A stretch of 64,000 nt of DNA, taken from Cyanophora paradoxa (lineage: Eukaryota > Glaucocystophyceae > Cyanophorales > Cyanophoraceae). Position 1 is the first letter of the stretch. Each line of letters begins with the position of its first letter. Below are positions 54,273-64,000 of the stretch, piece after piece. Location of the stretch: assembly GCA_004431415.1 (NCBI GenBank), contig QPMI01000100.1:1-64000 (forward strand), in the 5' to 3' direction. The position numbers and the translations under genes were made by a program. The notes under the pieces were generated by a model, which worked only from the letters and a program-made list of their open reading frames with translations, searched no databases and was not told the origin of the DNA.

Positions 54273-54845
54273 GTGTCGGATGAAAAGCACGACTAAGAAG
54301 AAGCACCATGTAGTATAGATTTTAGCGCCATGCAAGCTTTTCGTAGCAAATTCTCGCTGGGGACTTGTTCCATCTGACGTTGACTGGGAACGGTGTTTTG
54401 GTGACCAGAGGACGCTGCAGTACGTGCAGGTGTTTTGCTGATGATGATGCTCAGCGCCGCCGGCGGCGGCCGGCCGCTGTTGCGCTAGTGCTCAGCGGCC
54501 GCGATCCGGAGCGCGCGGACCGGACGTGCCACGCGTACGTCGATCCGGGGCGCGCGGATCGGGGGTTCGCATACGTGCCACGGTGTGTCTGCTTATATTG
54601 CCTGCAGACCGTCGGACGTCCACGGTCGACGTCGACGCAGCTGCAGATCCAGATCGCAGTACCCCTCCGGAAGCTAGCTCAGCGGCTAGCGCTAGCGCTC
54701 AGCGGCTAATGCAACACATATGCATGCAATAATCCTGTGCAGAAAAACACTGCATACAGAAATCTACATGTCTAGATGGATCCGGAGGAGGGCAGAATCG
54801 GGAGGACAGGGGAAGGGCTACGGCTGCAGCTGTGGCTATCGCTCG
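54273..54845. other. Spacer between the AT-rich gene and kinesin gene
   Basis: The sequence returns to high GC around 54440. A plus-strand open frame of 114 codons (54365-54709) exists, but it is an Arg/Ala-type shadow with no domain and no splice support. GCTAGCGCTAGCGC-like words occur near 54680. The last part is 3' flank of the kinesin gene. Confidence 0.45.
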
Positions 54846-57800
54846 CTACTCTAGGGCGAGGTGCGGGGGCCCGTGGGGCTCGTGCCCCCGGGGCGACGTG
54901 AAGCCGAGGCCCCCCACAAGGCCGCCGACCCGCTTGATCACCGTCGAGGTCCGCAGGGCGTCCACCCGCTGGAAGGCGCCCCCGACCCCATTGACGCCCT
55001 GCAGCTGCGGCGAGGCCGGGCCGGAGCCCAGGCCCGACGCCATCTGGCCGCCGTTCGCCTCGGCCACCGCTGGTGCCCGAGTCAGAGAGCGACACAGAGC
55101 GCCGTGGCGAAGGCGTGGTGCGCACGGAGGGGGGCGGGGCGGCCCGGGGAGGGCGTGCCGGCCTTGGCCAGCAAGTACGTAAGGTTGTCGTTCTCCTCTG
55201 CGGTGCAAAGCTGAGAGGGAGGAAAGGAAATAGCTGAAGGGAGAGGGACCTTGGAGGGCGGTGAGGCGCTCCTCGGAGGCGTCGCGCTCGCCCTGGAGGC
55301 GCCCGATCTCCTGCCGCTGGAACCTGAGCTCGTGCTCCTGCCGCACCAGCTTCTCCCGCATCAGCTCGTGCAGCCTGCGGCGAAGAGGTCAGAGCCCAGA
55401 AGATCGGCGACTAGCCATGCCAGATTCTTATTCTACAATTCGCATGTTATTCATTATCGATTATGTTATTTTGAGCCTTGATTCTTATAAAGAAACGTGA
55501 GTAAGCCTTGATTCTTATAAAGAAACGTGAGTAAGCCTTGATTCTTATAAAGAAACGTGAGCAAGAGCCCACGAGCTCGGAGCTCAAAGAGGCGCACTCG
55601 GTGATGGTCCGGACGTCGGCGACGTCGCCGCGGCGCTGCGCCATGAGCGTCGCCAGGTGCACCATCTCCGCCATCTGCTCGTCGATCGTCGCCAGCCGGG
55701 ACTCCACGCTCCGCAGCGGGGGCGCGCCCCCCTCGCCCCCTTCCCCCTCTTGGGACTGGGAGGCGGCGGCCGCCGCCGCGCGCTGGGACTGGATCTCCCG
55801 AAGGAGCGTCGGGTCCTGTCCCCTGAGGACCTTGTTCTCGTTCTCGAGGTGCTTGAGGCGCTTGTTTAGGGACGCGATCTCGCCCTGGGCGCGCTGCAGG
55901 AGCTGTTTGAGCTCGTCGACGGAGAGCTCGAGGTTGACGCGGGGCCTGTTCTTGATGTTCTTCGCGCGCGCCCCGAAGCGCAGCGTGGAGAGCGTCTCGG
56001 CGATGTTCCAGGAGGAGGGCGAGCAGCAGATCATGAGCGCCGTGCGCGCGTTGCCGCCGAGGGACTCCTCCAGCACGCGCGTGAGCTTCGAGTCGCGGTA
56101 CGGCACGTGCGTGCTCTTGCCGTCCGTGAGCGCGTTGATCACCATGCCCTGCGCACCTGCCTGAGCGTACGAACTGGCTTGCTGGGCGTACTGTACAGCA
56201 TACCAGCGTCGTGAGGGACTTGTTGATGAGCTTCGTCTCCTCGAATCGCATCCCCTCCGCCTTGCTCTTCTCCACCTTCTCCGAGCCGGCGAGCTGCGCC
56301 CCAAGCAAGCTCAGAGGAGCACAAAGAAACAACTGAAAGGAGAGCCGATAAGCTCACGCACGTCGACGAGGTAGAGCTTGCCGGTGCGGGAGCGGCCGTC
56401 GGTGAGGCTCTGCTGCTGGACGGTGATCATGAAGATGCAGTGGCTCCGCGACGACTGCTCGTTCATCACCGTCTCCCCCATCACCCTGTTCGCCGAGCCG
56501 ACCTGCGCGCAGCACGGGGTGGGGCGGGCCCTCGGCTCAGCAAACCCTTAGACCACCCATCCTCTTCCCCCCCGCCCCGCCCCTCCCTCCGCCCCGCCCC
56601 CTCCGCCCCGCCCCCCCGCCCCCCGGTCCCCCGGCGCACGTCGATGAGCTGGAGGAGCTCCTCGGCGGAGGCGACGTAGCGCGAGGTCGCCCCCTCGATC
56701 ACCCAGATCTTCCGGTACTTGTCCTCCCGGATCGGCACTGCAAAGCGATCAGATCAAGGCCGCCTCAGAGCGCGCCCGCCGGCCGGCTCAAGGAAAGCTA
56801 AGGGCTATGCCACGCCCGCCTCAGGGCGGGCCCCGCCACGCCCCGCCCCGCCGGGCCGCCCCGCCCCGCATAGAGCCACGCAAGCGCGCAGCGGCGGGGG
56901 CGTGGGGCGTGGGGCGGGGGCGCACGGTTGTCGAGCTGGCCGGTGCCATCGAGGAGGTCCCGGATGCGCTCCATGTAGATCTCCACGTAGCACACCTGCG
57001 GGGGGGGAGGGGGGCGGGGGAGTGAGGGAGGTGGGATGGGGGGGGGGGGGGGGGAGGGGGCGGGGTAGAGAGCGCAGCTAAGCGGGCTCTCTAAGGGGAG
57101 GAACCCAGCTAAGCGGGGCGGACTACGGACTAAGCGAGGAAAGGGGGGGTGAGGAGAGGGGAGGGGGGGGGAGGGGGGGGGCCTAGGCCGAGCCGCCCGC
57201 CCCCCGGGGAGGCGGCTCAGCTCAGCTCAGCTTCGATCGCGGGGCGGACCTTGATCGCGAACTCGACGCTCGCCCCCGCCGCCTCGATCGCCTCGAAGAG
57301 GCCGTACGCAAGCCGCGGCATCAGGCCCGCTGAGGGGGGCTCAGGACGGGGCTTCGAGGGCGAGCGGAGGGGAGGGAGGTGAGCTCGCCTGTGCTCCCGC
57401 GGTTGCCGGGGCCTTGCATCTGTGGGGGCGGCGCCAGTCTATCTCAGCAGGGCGTCGAGGGGGGGGCGCGTGGGGCGGCGCAGCGCCCCGTCCCGGGGTC
57501 GCTCACCGTGTAGGTCTTGCCGCTGCCGGTTTGTCCGTACTGCAAGAGATTCGCTAGTAAGTAATGCGGCAGACGGGCACGGGACGCGGGCGAGACATTG
57601 AATCACCGTGAAGATGGTCCCTGCAGTTAAGGGACGGAGGGGACGTCAGCAGGCGGCCGGGGCGGGGAGGGGAGAGGGCGAGGGGACTCCCGCACCGTTG
57701 TACCCGTTGAGAATCTCCTTGAGAATGGGGTACCCCACCTGGTTGTAGACCTCTTCCTGCGAGGCCTCCATCCCGAAGACGCCGTCAAACGCGAACTCTG

Positions 57801-58400
57801 CGGCCCGCGCTCAGGCCGCGCCGCCGCGCTGCGCGGCGCCACGGCGGCGCGCGCGAACCGGTCTTGCCATAGTCGAAGTTGCTCGTGTGCTGCGCGCGCG
57901 AGGATTTGGTCAGCTTCCGCTGCAGGCGCGGCCCGAGGCCGAGGCCAGGCGGGGCGGCACCTTGATGAAGCCTTGCGCGGGCGGCAGCACTTTGAGGCTC
58001 TTCCCGTCGATTGCTGTTTGGACGCACACTTCGTGCTCTCGCTGCGAGTGCGCGGCCCTCGGTGAGCCAGTGAAGGGAGCTCGGTGCCGGGACAAGGGCT
58101 CGGACGGCTCCCAGGCCAGCGCACCTGGGTGCGCTCAAGATCGTTGAGCGGCCTGATGCGCGCGACAACCTTCACGTTCGCGGTCTCGTCCGAGCTTGGC
58201 GGGCCGGCGCTGCTCGGCCCGGGTGGCGCTGACGCGCCGCTGGCATCGGAGGGTGTCGGCGATGGGCGCAACCCCGTCGCTGATTTCGGTCTCGCTGGAC
58301 TCAAAGGCTTCGGCGCACTCAGCGACGCTCGCCCTCCTTTCGCGCTGCCTGGCCTTGGCGCTCCAGCGGGCATCGGTTTTACTACTGAGGGGCGCATCAT
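54846..58400 (-). CDS. Kinesin heavy chain (kinesin-1-like motor)
   Basis: The start at 58400 gives MMRPSVVKPMPAGAPRPG and a Ser/Pro-rich leader. Motor motifs follow in order over many short exons: VKVVARIRPLNDLE; FAFDGVFGMEASQEEVYNQ; NGYN, a 14-nt exon for GTIFT (57607-57620), then the P-loop YGQTGSGKTYT; MQGPGNRGS, a GC-AG intron, then AGLMPRLAYGLFEAIE; VCYVEIYMERIRDLLDG; switch I NEQSSRSHCIF; switch II LVDV-AGSEKVEKS; LINKSLTTL; VPYRDSKLTRVLEESLGG; and the neck-region RAKNIKNRPRVN. The neck resembles kinesin-1. A coiled coil (LLQRAQGEIASLNKRLKHLE and EKLVRQEHELRFQRQE) and a short Gly/Pro tail ending HLALE follow. It is a plus-end-directed microtubule ATPase by family. The tail is much shorter than animal kinesin-1. 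Confidence 0.92.
55471..55560. repeat. Three 30-bp tandem repeats in kinesin intron
   Basis: GTAAGCCTTGATTCTTATAA plus AGAAACGTGA is repeated exactly at 55501-55530 and 55531-55560, with a near copy at 55471-55500. On the minus (coding) strand it lies in an intron after the exon coding ASLSSELVG. Confidence 0.92.
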
Positions 58401-58765
58401 CTTCGACGGCTAGGCGCTCCTACGCATGCGCTGGCCCTCTCCTTCGATTCTGTCGTTCTGTGCGCTGGCAAGCGGTGCGGCAGTTACGGCGGGGTACGGC
58501 AATTCAGGTCGTAGTGTGTTGGCAGGCGCGAGTCAAAGGAGCCAGTCCGCGCGCTCCGGATCGACGTCCAGCCCGCGCACCCAGCGTGCATTTTTGTGAG
58601 AGTCGCGTCCACAAGCGCCGGCAGCAGCGTACGTGTGCTCGGAGCCCGCATCTTCGGCGCAGCATCCTCCGGTCAGCCAAACACCTAGCATCGGCAGCGG
58701 ACCGGTACATCAGCGCGGTCCTCGTACCAACAGGCGCGGAAGCCGCGGAGGGGACTTGCCGCCGT
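58401..58765. promoter_or_regulatory. Divergent intergenic region between kinesin and PG-rich repeat genes
   Basis: A 365-bp spacer separates the kinesin start (-, 58400) from the next plus-strand ATG (58766). The plus-strand frame is open through much of it without an upstream ATG in good context. No TATA box is visible. Two cilium/microtubule-type genes share this promoter region. Confidence 0.4.
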
Positions 58766-61700
58766 ATGGAGGTGCCGCACTCCCATCAGTCGGATGTTCC
58801 GCATCTGAGCAGTCTCGCGTCGCAGTTCTTTTCGAAGTTGAGGGATTCCTTTGGTTCGAAGGATGAGAAGAAGCCGCCAGCTTCGCCCTCGTCTTCGTCG
58901 TCGTCGGTGGGCGGCCAGGAAGTGAAGAGCCCTCCGAAACCCGGGCCGAAAGAGGAGGGCGTGCTGGACAGCATCTTTGGTCTTTTCAAGACGAGCCGTG
59001 TGGTACGCGCACGCCCTTCATTGGTCGTTTCGGTTTTCGAGCCTGGCGTTGCCGCGCAGGACGAGAGCGTCACGAGCGATGCGTCCAGTACCGCAATCCT
59101 CAGCCCGCCTATGTCGCCCACCTCGACGTCGTCAAAGTCGATCGATATGCTCTCGCCGCGCTCGGCCACGTCGGCGGCCGGCCTGGACAGCAGCCTGCCG
59201 AGCGACGTCCTGCAGGGCCTCCAGTTCCTTTTGGGCGGCGTCCCGACTGAGGCGGTCGGCTCTCCGGAGGCCGCGGCGCCGGTGACGCCGAAGAGCGCGA
59301 GGGGCAAGAGGAAGGACGCGTGGGGCTCCTCGCCCGGCAGCAGTCCCGTCAAGAAGATCGTCTCGACGCCGTCGCCTGCGAAGCAGAAGGCGCGGCAGCC
59401 AGAGGAGCTCGTCGTCGCCGACGAGCGCGACGCGGCGGCGCCCGCGGCGCCGGCCGCGCCGGCCCCGAAGACGCCCAGCGGCCGCGGGAAGGCCGCCGCC
59501 TCGCCCGCCGCCTCGGCCTCGACCTCCTCGCCTTCGCCCTCGCCCAAGCCGAGCGCGCCGGCCTCGACCGAGGCGATAGTCGTGGAGGGCCCGCCTCCGC
59601 CGCCGCCGGCGGCGGGCGGCTCCGGCTCGGACGCGTCCCTGCCGCAGCTTCTGGACGAGCTGCTCAAGCTGGCGCTGAAGCAGCCCGGAGCCGCGCAGTC
59701 GGCCGTCCGCGTCACAGCGGACGGGAGCTCGCCCGTGATCGAGCTGAACCTGGAGCAGCTCGTGCGGGGCGTCTCGCCGTCGCTCCAGGGGTCGCCGGGG
59801 CAGCAGCAGCGGAAGCTGGTCAACCGGAACGCTCGCTTCTTCCAGGACACGCCGACGGGCGAGGAGGTGGGCCCCGGGGCCTACGAGGGCGCCGCCGCGT
59901 ACGACTCGATGGGCTACAACGCCGACAGGGAGGCCGAGCGCCTCTCCGCGGTCCGCCTTCTTTCCTTGTCTCTTTGGCCGACTGCCGGGCGACTTTCCTT
60001 CGCTGACCTTCGCGGGCAGGCCTTCGCGGACATGAGCGAGCGCCCCGGCGCCGAGAGCAAGGCCACTGGGCCCGAGGTCCGCCCAGCCCAGCCCCGCTCT
60101 CGCCTGCCTGCTGTCCGTCTCCGTCCCTGACGCGGCGCAGCTGGGCCCCGGGTACTACCCGGCGTACATGCGGGACACGATGGCGAGCCGGGCGCGCAAG
60201 GGCCAGGAGGCCGGCCTCTCCGCCGCCTTCAACCCGAGCGCCCCGGGCCACGCCGAAATGGCCATCCGCAACACCCCCGAGGCCGTCGGCCCCGGCAAAT
60301 GTGCGCCGGCCGCGCCAACTAGGGCGCGGTGGAGGAGTTAGTAACCCGGCGCGCGCGCAGACGTGACGAAGTGGGGCACGGTGGAGGAGTACCTGGACAA
60401 GAACGCGGCGATCCCCTCGTCGGCCTTCGCCCCGACGGCGCCGGGCCACCGCTCCTTCGAGTCATATGCGACGCCGACGGCGATCGGGCCGGGCGCCTAC
60501 ATCGGCTCCAACGCCCCGGGCTCCATCGAGGCCTGGGCCGCCGAGCAGGCAGCCCGCGAGTCGGCCGCCTTCAACGCCGACGCCCCGGGCCACCGCGACC
60601 TCGCGAGCAAGGCGACGTCGGCCGAGCTCGGGCCGGGCGTGTACCCCTCGTACATGCTGGACACGCTCTCGAGCCGCGCCAAGAAGCTGCGCGAGGCCGG
60701 CGTCCTGTCCGCCGCGTTCAGCCCGACGGCCCCGGGGCACAAGGACCTCGCCAGCAAGGCCACGCCCGAGGCCCTGGGCCCCGGCGTGTACGAGGGCGCA
60801 GCCAAGGTCGGGACGCTCCAGGGAGAGTTCGAGGCGAGCAAGTGGCGCGTCGCGTCGGCGTTCGCGCCGGACGCGCCCGGGCACCAGGACCTCGCGAGCA
60901 AGGCGACGCCGGCGGAGCTCGGGCCGGGCGCCTACGTGGGGGCCTACACGATCCACACGCTGCAGGGCGACCTCGCCGCGGACATGCGCCAGTCGGCGGC
61001 GTTCGCGCCGAGCGCGCCGGGCCACAGGGACCTGGCCAGCAAGGCGACCCCCGAGGAGCTGGGCCCCGGAGCCTACGCGGGGGCGCAGATCATCCACACG
61101 ATGCAGGGCGAGTTCGAGGCGAGCAAGTGGCGCGTCGCGTCGGCCTTCGCGCCCGACGCCCCCGGCCACCGCGACCTCGCCAGCAAGGCCACGCCGGCCG
61201 AGCTTGGCCCCGGGTGCGCCCTCCGCGCCCGCCCCAGGCCGCCGCAGCCGCCCTGTAGCGAAAGAGAGAGCTGACGACGGGGGCGCCCGCCCGCCCGCCC
61301 GCGCCTCGCGCAGGGCGTACGACGGGGTGCGGACGTACGACACGCTGGCGGGGAACGTCGACCCGCGCGAGTCGGCGGCCTTTAACGCGAGCGCGCCGGG
61401 CCACCTGGGCCTTGAGTCCCGCGCCACCGCCCCGCACGTCGGCCCCGGGTCAGCTCCCCCGCCCTTGCCCGGCCCGCGCGACGTGCTGCCTGACGCGGCG
61501 CGCCCGCAGGTCGTACGCGAACGCTGTGAACACGCTCCAGGGCGACCTGGCCGCTGATATGCGCCAGTCGGCCGCCTTCGCCGCCGACGCCCCCGGCCAC
61601 CGCGACCTCGCCAGCAAGGCCACGCCGGCCGAGCTCGGGCCGGGCGCCTACGCGGGCGCCTACACCATCCACACCCTCCAGGGCGACTCCGAGGCGAGCA

Positions 61701-63862
61701 AGTGGCGGATCGCCTCGGCGTTCGCGCCGGACGCGCCCGGGCACCAGGACCTCGCTAGCAAGGCGACGCCGGCGGAGCTCGGGCCCGGCGCCTACGAAGG
61801 CGCAGCCAAGGTCGGCAGCATGCAGGGCGAGTACGAGGCGAACAAGTGGCGGATCGCCTCGGCGTTCGCGCCCGACGCGCCCGGCCACAGGGACCTGGTG
61901 CGGCTGCGCGCGCTTCTGTGTGCTTACGGCTCGTCTGACGTCGCTTCGCGGTGCAGGCTAGCAAGGCTACCCCTGAGGAGCTGGGGCCCGGTGTTTACGA
62001 GGGAGCAGCCAAGGTCGGCAGCATGCAGGGCGAGTACGAGGCGAACAAGTGGCGCATCGCCTCGGCGTTCGCGCCCGACGCGCCCGGCCACAAGGACTTG
62101 GTGCGGCGGCTTGCGCCTCATCCGTATCCGGCTCGCGTTTGTCTGAACGGTCTGCTCAGGCTAGCAAGGCGACTCCCGAGGAGCTGGGGCCCGGTGTGTA
62201 CGAGGGCGCAGCCAAGGTCGGCAGCATGCAGGGCGAGTACGAGGCGAACAAGTGGCGCATCGCCTCGGCGTTCGCGCCCGACGCGCCCGGCCACAAGGAC
62301 TTGGTGCGGCGGCTTGCGCCTCATCCGTATCCGGCTCGTGTTTGCCTGAACGTTCTGCTCAGGCGAGCAAGGCGACTCCCGAGGAGCTGGGCCCCGGCGT
62401 CTACGAAGGCGCAGCCAAGGTCGGCAGCATGCAGGGCGAGTACGAGGCGAACAAGTGGCGGATCGCCTCGGCGTTCGCGCCGGACGCCCCAGGGCACAAG
62501 GACCTCGCCAGCAAGGCGACTCCGGAGGAGCTTGGCCCCGGCGCCTACGAGGGCGCATCCAAGGCCGGCACCATGCTCGGCGAGTTCGAGGCGAACAAGT
62601 GGCGCATCGCTTCGGCCTTTGCGGCCGACTCGCCGGGGCACCAGGACCTGGCGAGCAAGGCGACGCCGCCGGCCGTCGGCCCGGGCGCCTACGCCAACGC
62701 GATGAACACGCTTCAGGGCGACCTGGCCGCCGACATGCGCCAGTCCGCCGCCTTTGTGGGGGCGGCCCCCGGGCACCAGGACCTCGCCAGCAAGGCGACG
62801 CCGCAGGGCGTCGCCCCCGGCACGTACGCCGACCCCGCCGGCATGGCCATCGACGCCCAGCGCCGCGCCGTCGCCGGGCCCTCGTCCGGCATGGCCCCGC
62901 GTGCGCCCGCCCGACCCGATTTGATTCGATTTGATTCTGATTTGATCCGCAGCGGTGGGCCCCGGGTCGGAGGGCGCCGGCTCTCCCACCTCGCCCCATT
63001 CGCCGGGGGCCGGGTACGGCTGGAAGACGATCGCGGCGCGCGCGAAGAAGGCGCGGGAGCAGGCGGAGAAGCTGAGCCAGATCCGGGCCTCGCTCGCCTC
63101 GCTCCCCACGGCCCGCGCCCGGGCACGCGAGCCGGGCGCCTACATGCAGGAGACCCAGTCGAGCCGGACCCGCCGCGGGGACAGCCGAACCGGATCCCTG
63201 GACCAGGGCCAGCCGACGGCCGGCGCCCCCGCGCCGGCCCCGGAGGCAGCCCCGGGCCCGGAGCGCTCGGCCGGCCCGAGCCCGAGCCCGGCGACCCGGC
63301 GGGCGGCGGCGAGCCCCGTGGCGGGCCTGCCCTCGGGCGGGCGCGCGGCCGGGGCCCGAACCTGCGGGCCTCGATCGACTCGCTGCACAGCCTCAAGGCG
63401 GCCATGCGGGCGGCCGGCGGGCTCGAGGCGCCCCCGCCCGTGCGCGAGGCCGTCTCGCCCTCCCCACCGCGCCCCGCCGGCCCCAGACCGCGCGCCGCGC
63501 CCCGGGGCCCGCCCCGGCCCCATGGCCCCGCCCGCCACCGCCCCGCGCGCCGCACGGCGGGGAAGACCCCCGCGGCGGGCGGCTCCCCGCCGGGCAGCAG
63601 CGGCCCCGCCGCGGCGGCAGCGGGGCGGAACCCGCCGCTGGGGGCGACGTCGGACGAGAGCGCGCGCTCGCTGGTGGACGTCGCCCGCGACCTCATGCGG
63701 CTCTACGGCGCCCAGGGCCAGGGCGTCAAGGTCGTCATCCAGCTGCCCCAGGGCGCAGACGGCGCCCCCGCCGCCGTCCCGACCCTAACCCTCGCCACCG
63801 CCGGCGAGGCCTCCTCCTCCTCGTCGCCCCCGCCGGCCGAGCCACGCTCCGCCTGGGCGTGA
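58766..63862 (+). CDS. Protein with about 19 PG-rich (SHIPPO/STPG-like) repeats
   Basis: Start at 58766 (MEVPHSHQSDVPHLSS). A Ser/Pro/Ala-rich N-terminal half includes a helix (LPQLLDELLKLALKQPG) and IELNLEQLVRGVSPSLQG. From about 59870 to 62960, about 19 units of 47-48 residues follow. The idealised unit is LASKATPEELGPGAYEGA, then a variable link (TMQGEFEANKWRIAS), then AFAPDAPGHKD. The LGPGxY core matches the PGPGxY core of SHIPPO/STPG repeats found in ciliary microtubule-associated proteins. Introns often interrupt the GPG codons (donor GTGCGC, rejoining GAYDGVRTYD and SYANAVNT). The C-terminal region has a basic helix (KKAREQAEKLSQIRASLASL) and ends EPRSAWA; one frame change near 63350 is unresolved. 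By family it would bind or line axonemal microtubules. Confidence 0.83.
61890..62365. repeat. Tandem exon-plus-intron duplications within the PG-rich array
   Basis: Three consecutive units of about 204 bp each contain the same exon and nearly the same intron. The introns at about 62100-62158 and 62304-62362 share GTGCGGCGGCTTGCGCCTCA and end CTGCTCAG. The intron at about 61899-61954 is a diverged relative. Exon parts read VYEGAAKVGSMQGEYEANKW in each. Confidence 0.88.
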
Positions 63863-64000
63863 TCGACCGCGGGCCGCGGCACTGCTTTTTTCCTCGGGTC
63901 TTTCTTGAATGAATGCACAGGTAGCCAGCCAGCCACTAGACTAGCCCTCAGCCTGTAGTCTATGTAACGCTTTTAGTCTTTTGATGTCGTCCCGCCCGTG
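63863..64000. other. 3' flank of the PG-rich gene
   Basis: The base composition shifts to AT-richer sequence after the stop codon. It contains GCCAGCCAGCCACTAGACTAGC and looks like 3' untranslated sequence. No clear AATAAA signal is present. The window ends here. Confidence 0.5.

Noticed and set aside
51658-54370. Viral or transposon insertion as explanation of the AT-rich island
   Set aside because: I looked for terminal inverted repeats, target-site duplications, transposase, integrase and viral core genes and found none. Low GC alone is not enough.
54365-54732. Plus-strand 114-codon frame as the missing divergent partner of the AT-rich gene
   Set aside because: Cys/Arg-rich shadow-like composition, no promoter element, no continuation by splicing. 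It would conveniently restore the strand alternation, so I held it to a higher standard.
1-64000. tRNA, rRNA or snRNA genes
   Set aside because: No cloverleaf with TTCGANNC-type T-arm in the right setting, and no rRNA core sequences, were recognised by eye. A covariance-model scan would be needed to exclude them.

Overview
The window is nuclear DNA of a GC-rich eukaryote. Genes are split into many short exons by introns of roughly 35-160 nt, with spliced reading frames that rejoin in phase. Coding DNA is very rich in Ala, Arg, Pro and Gly codons. Introns and spacers carry more AT and many simple repeats. The gene content (a nephrocystin-3-like protein, dynein stalk-like modules, a kinesin motor, an SHIPPO/STPG-like array, a membrane cyclic-nucleotide phosphodiesterase) suggests a ciliated unicellular alga or protist. 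I cannot place it more precisely from sequence alone.

Layout. Positions 1-7010 are three successive tandem satellites: a 73/78-bp dimeric repeat, a 78-bp repeat and a 121-bp repeat. From 7 kb on there are about 15 genes, mostly in divergent head-to-head pairs whose neighbours converge: an unknown gene (-, 7066-9223) with a weak candidate (+, 10145-10648) behind a TATA box; the NPHP3-like/dynein-stalk fusion (-, 10847-18813) with a double-WW protein (+, 18901-21901); a membrane RING-H2 ligase (-, 22516-24081) with an F-box protein (+, 24232-25815); a multi-spanning phosphodiesterase (-, 26833 to about 35560) with a small intronless gene (+, 36098-36583); an ER J-protein (-, 37073-40501) with a WW protein (+, 40826-41950); a WD40 protein (-, 42095-44233) with a full-size ABCG/PDR transporter (+, 44401-51657); an AT-rich unknown gene (-, about 52183-54272); a kinesin heavy chain (-, 54846-58400) with a PG-rich repeat protein (+, 58766-63862).

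The most unusual item is the gene at 10847-18813. It begins with an acylation-type MGCGSS start, continues with a DUF4062-type domain, a P-loop NTPase and TPRs (the nephrocystin-3 plan), and then runs into about five tandem copies of a segment resembling the dynein heavy-chain stalk and microtubule-binding domain. I know of no described protein with that architecture. Other notable features are a splice-donor consensus close to GTNCG, repeated duplication of exon-intron junctions inside introns, GC-AG introns, 12- and 14-nt microexons, and the alternating gene orientation.

Gene models were assembled by eye from reading frames and splice signals. Exon ends quoted as exact were checked for phase; others are approximate. 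Several frame changes in G/C runs (unknown gene at 7-9 kb, WW protein near 19.9 kb, PG-rich protein near 63.3 kb) may be base-calling errors.
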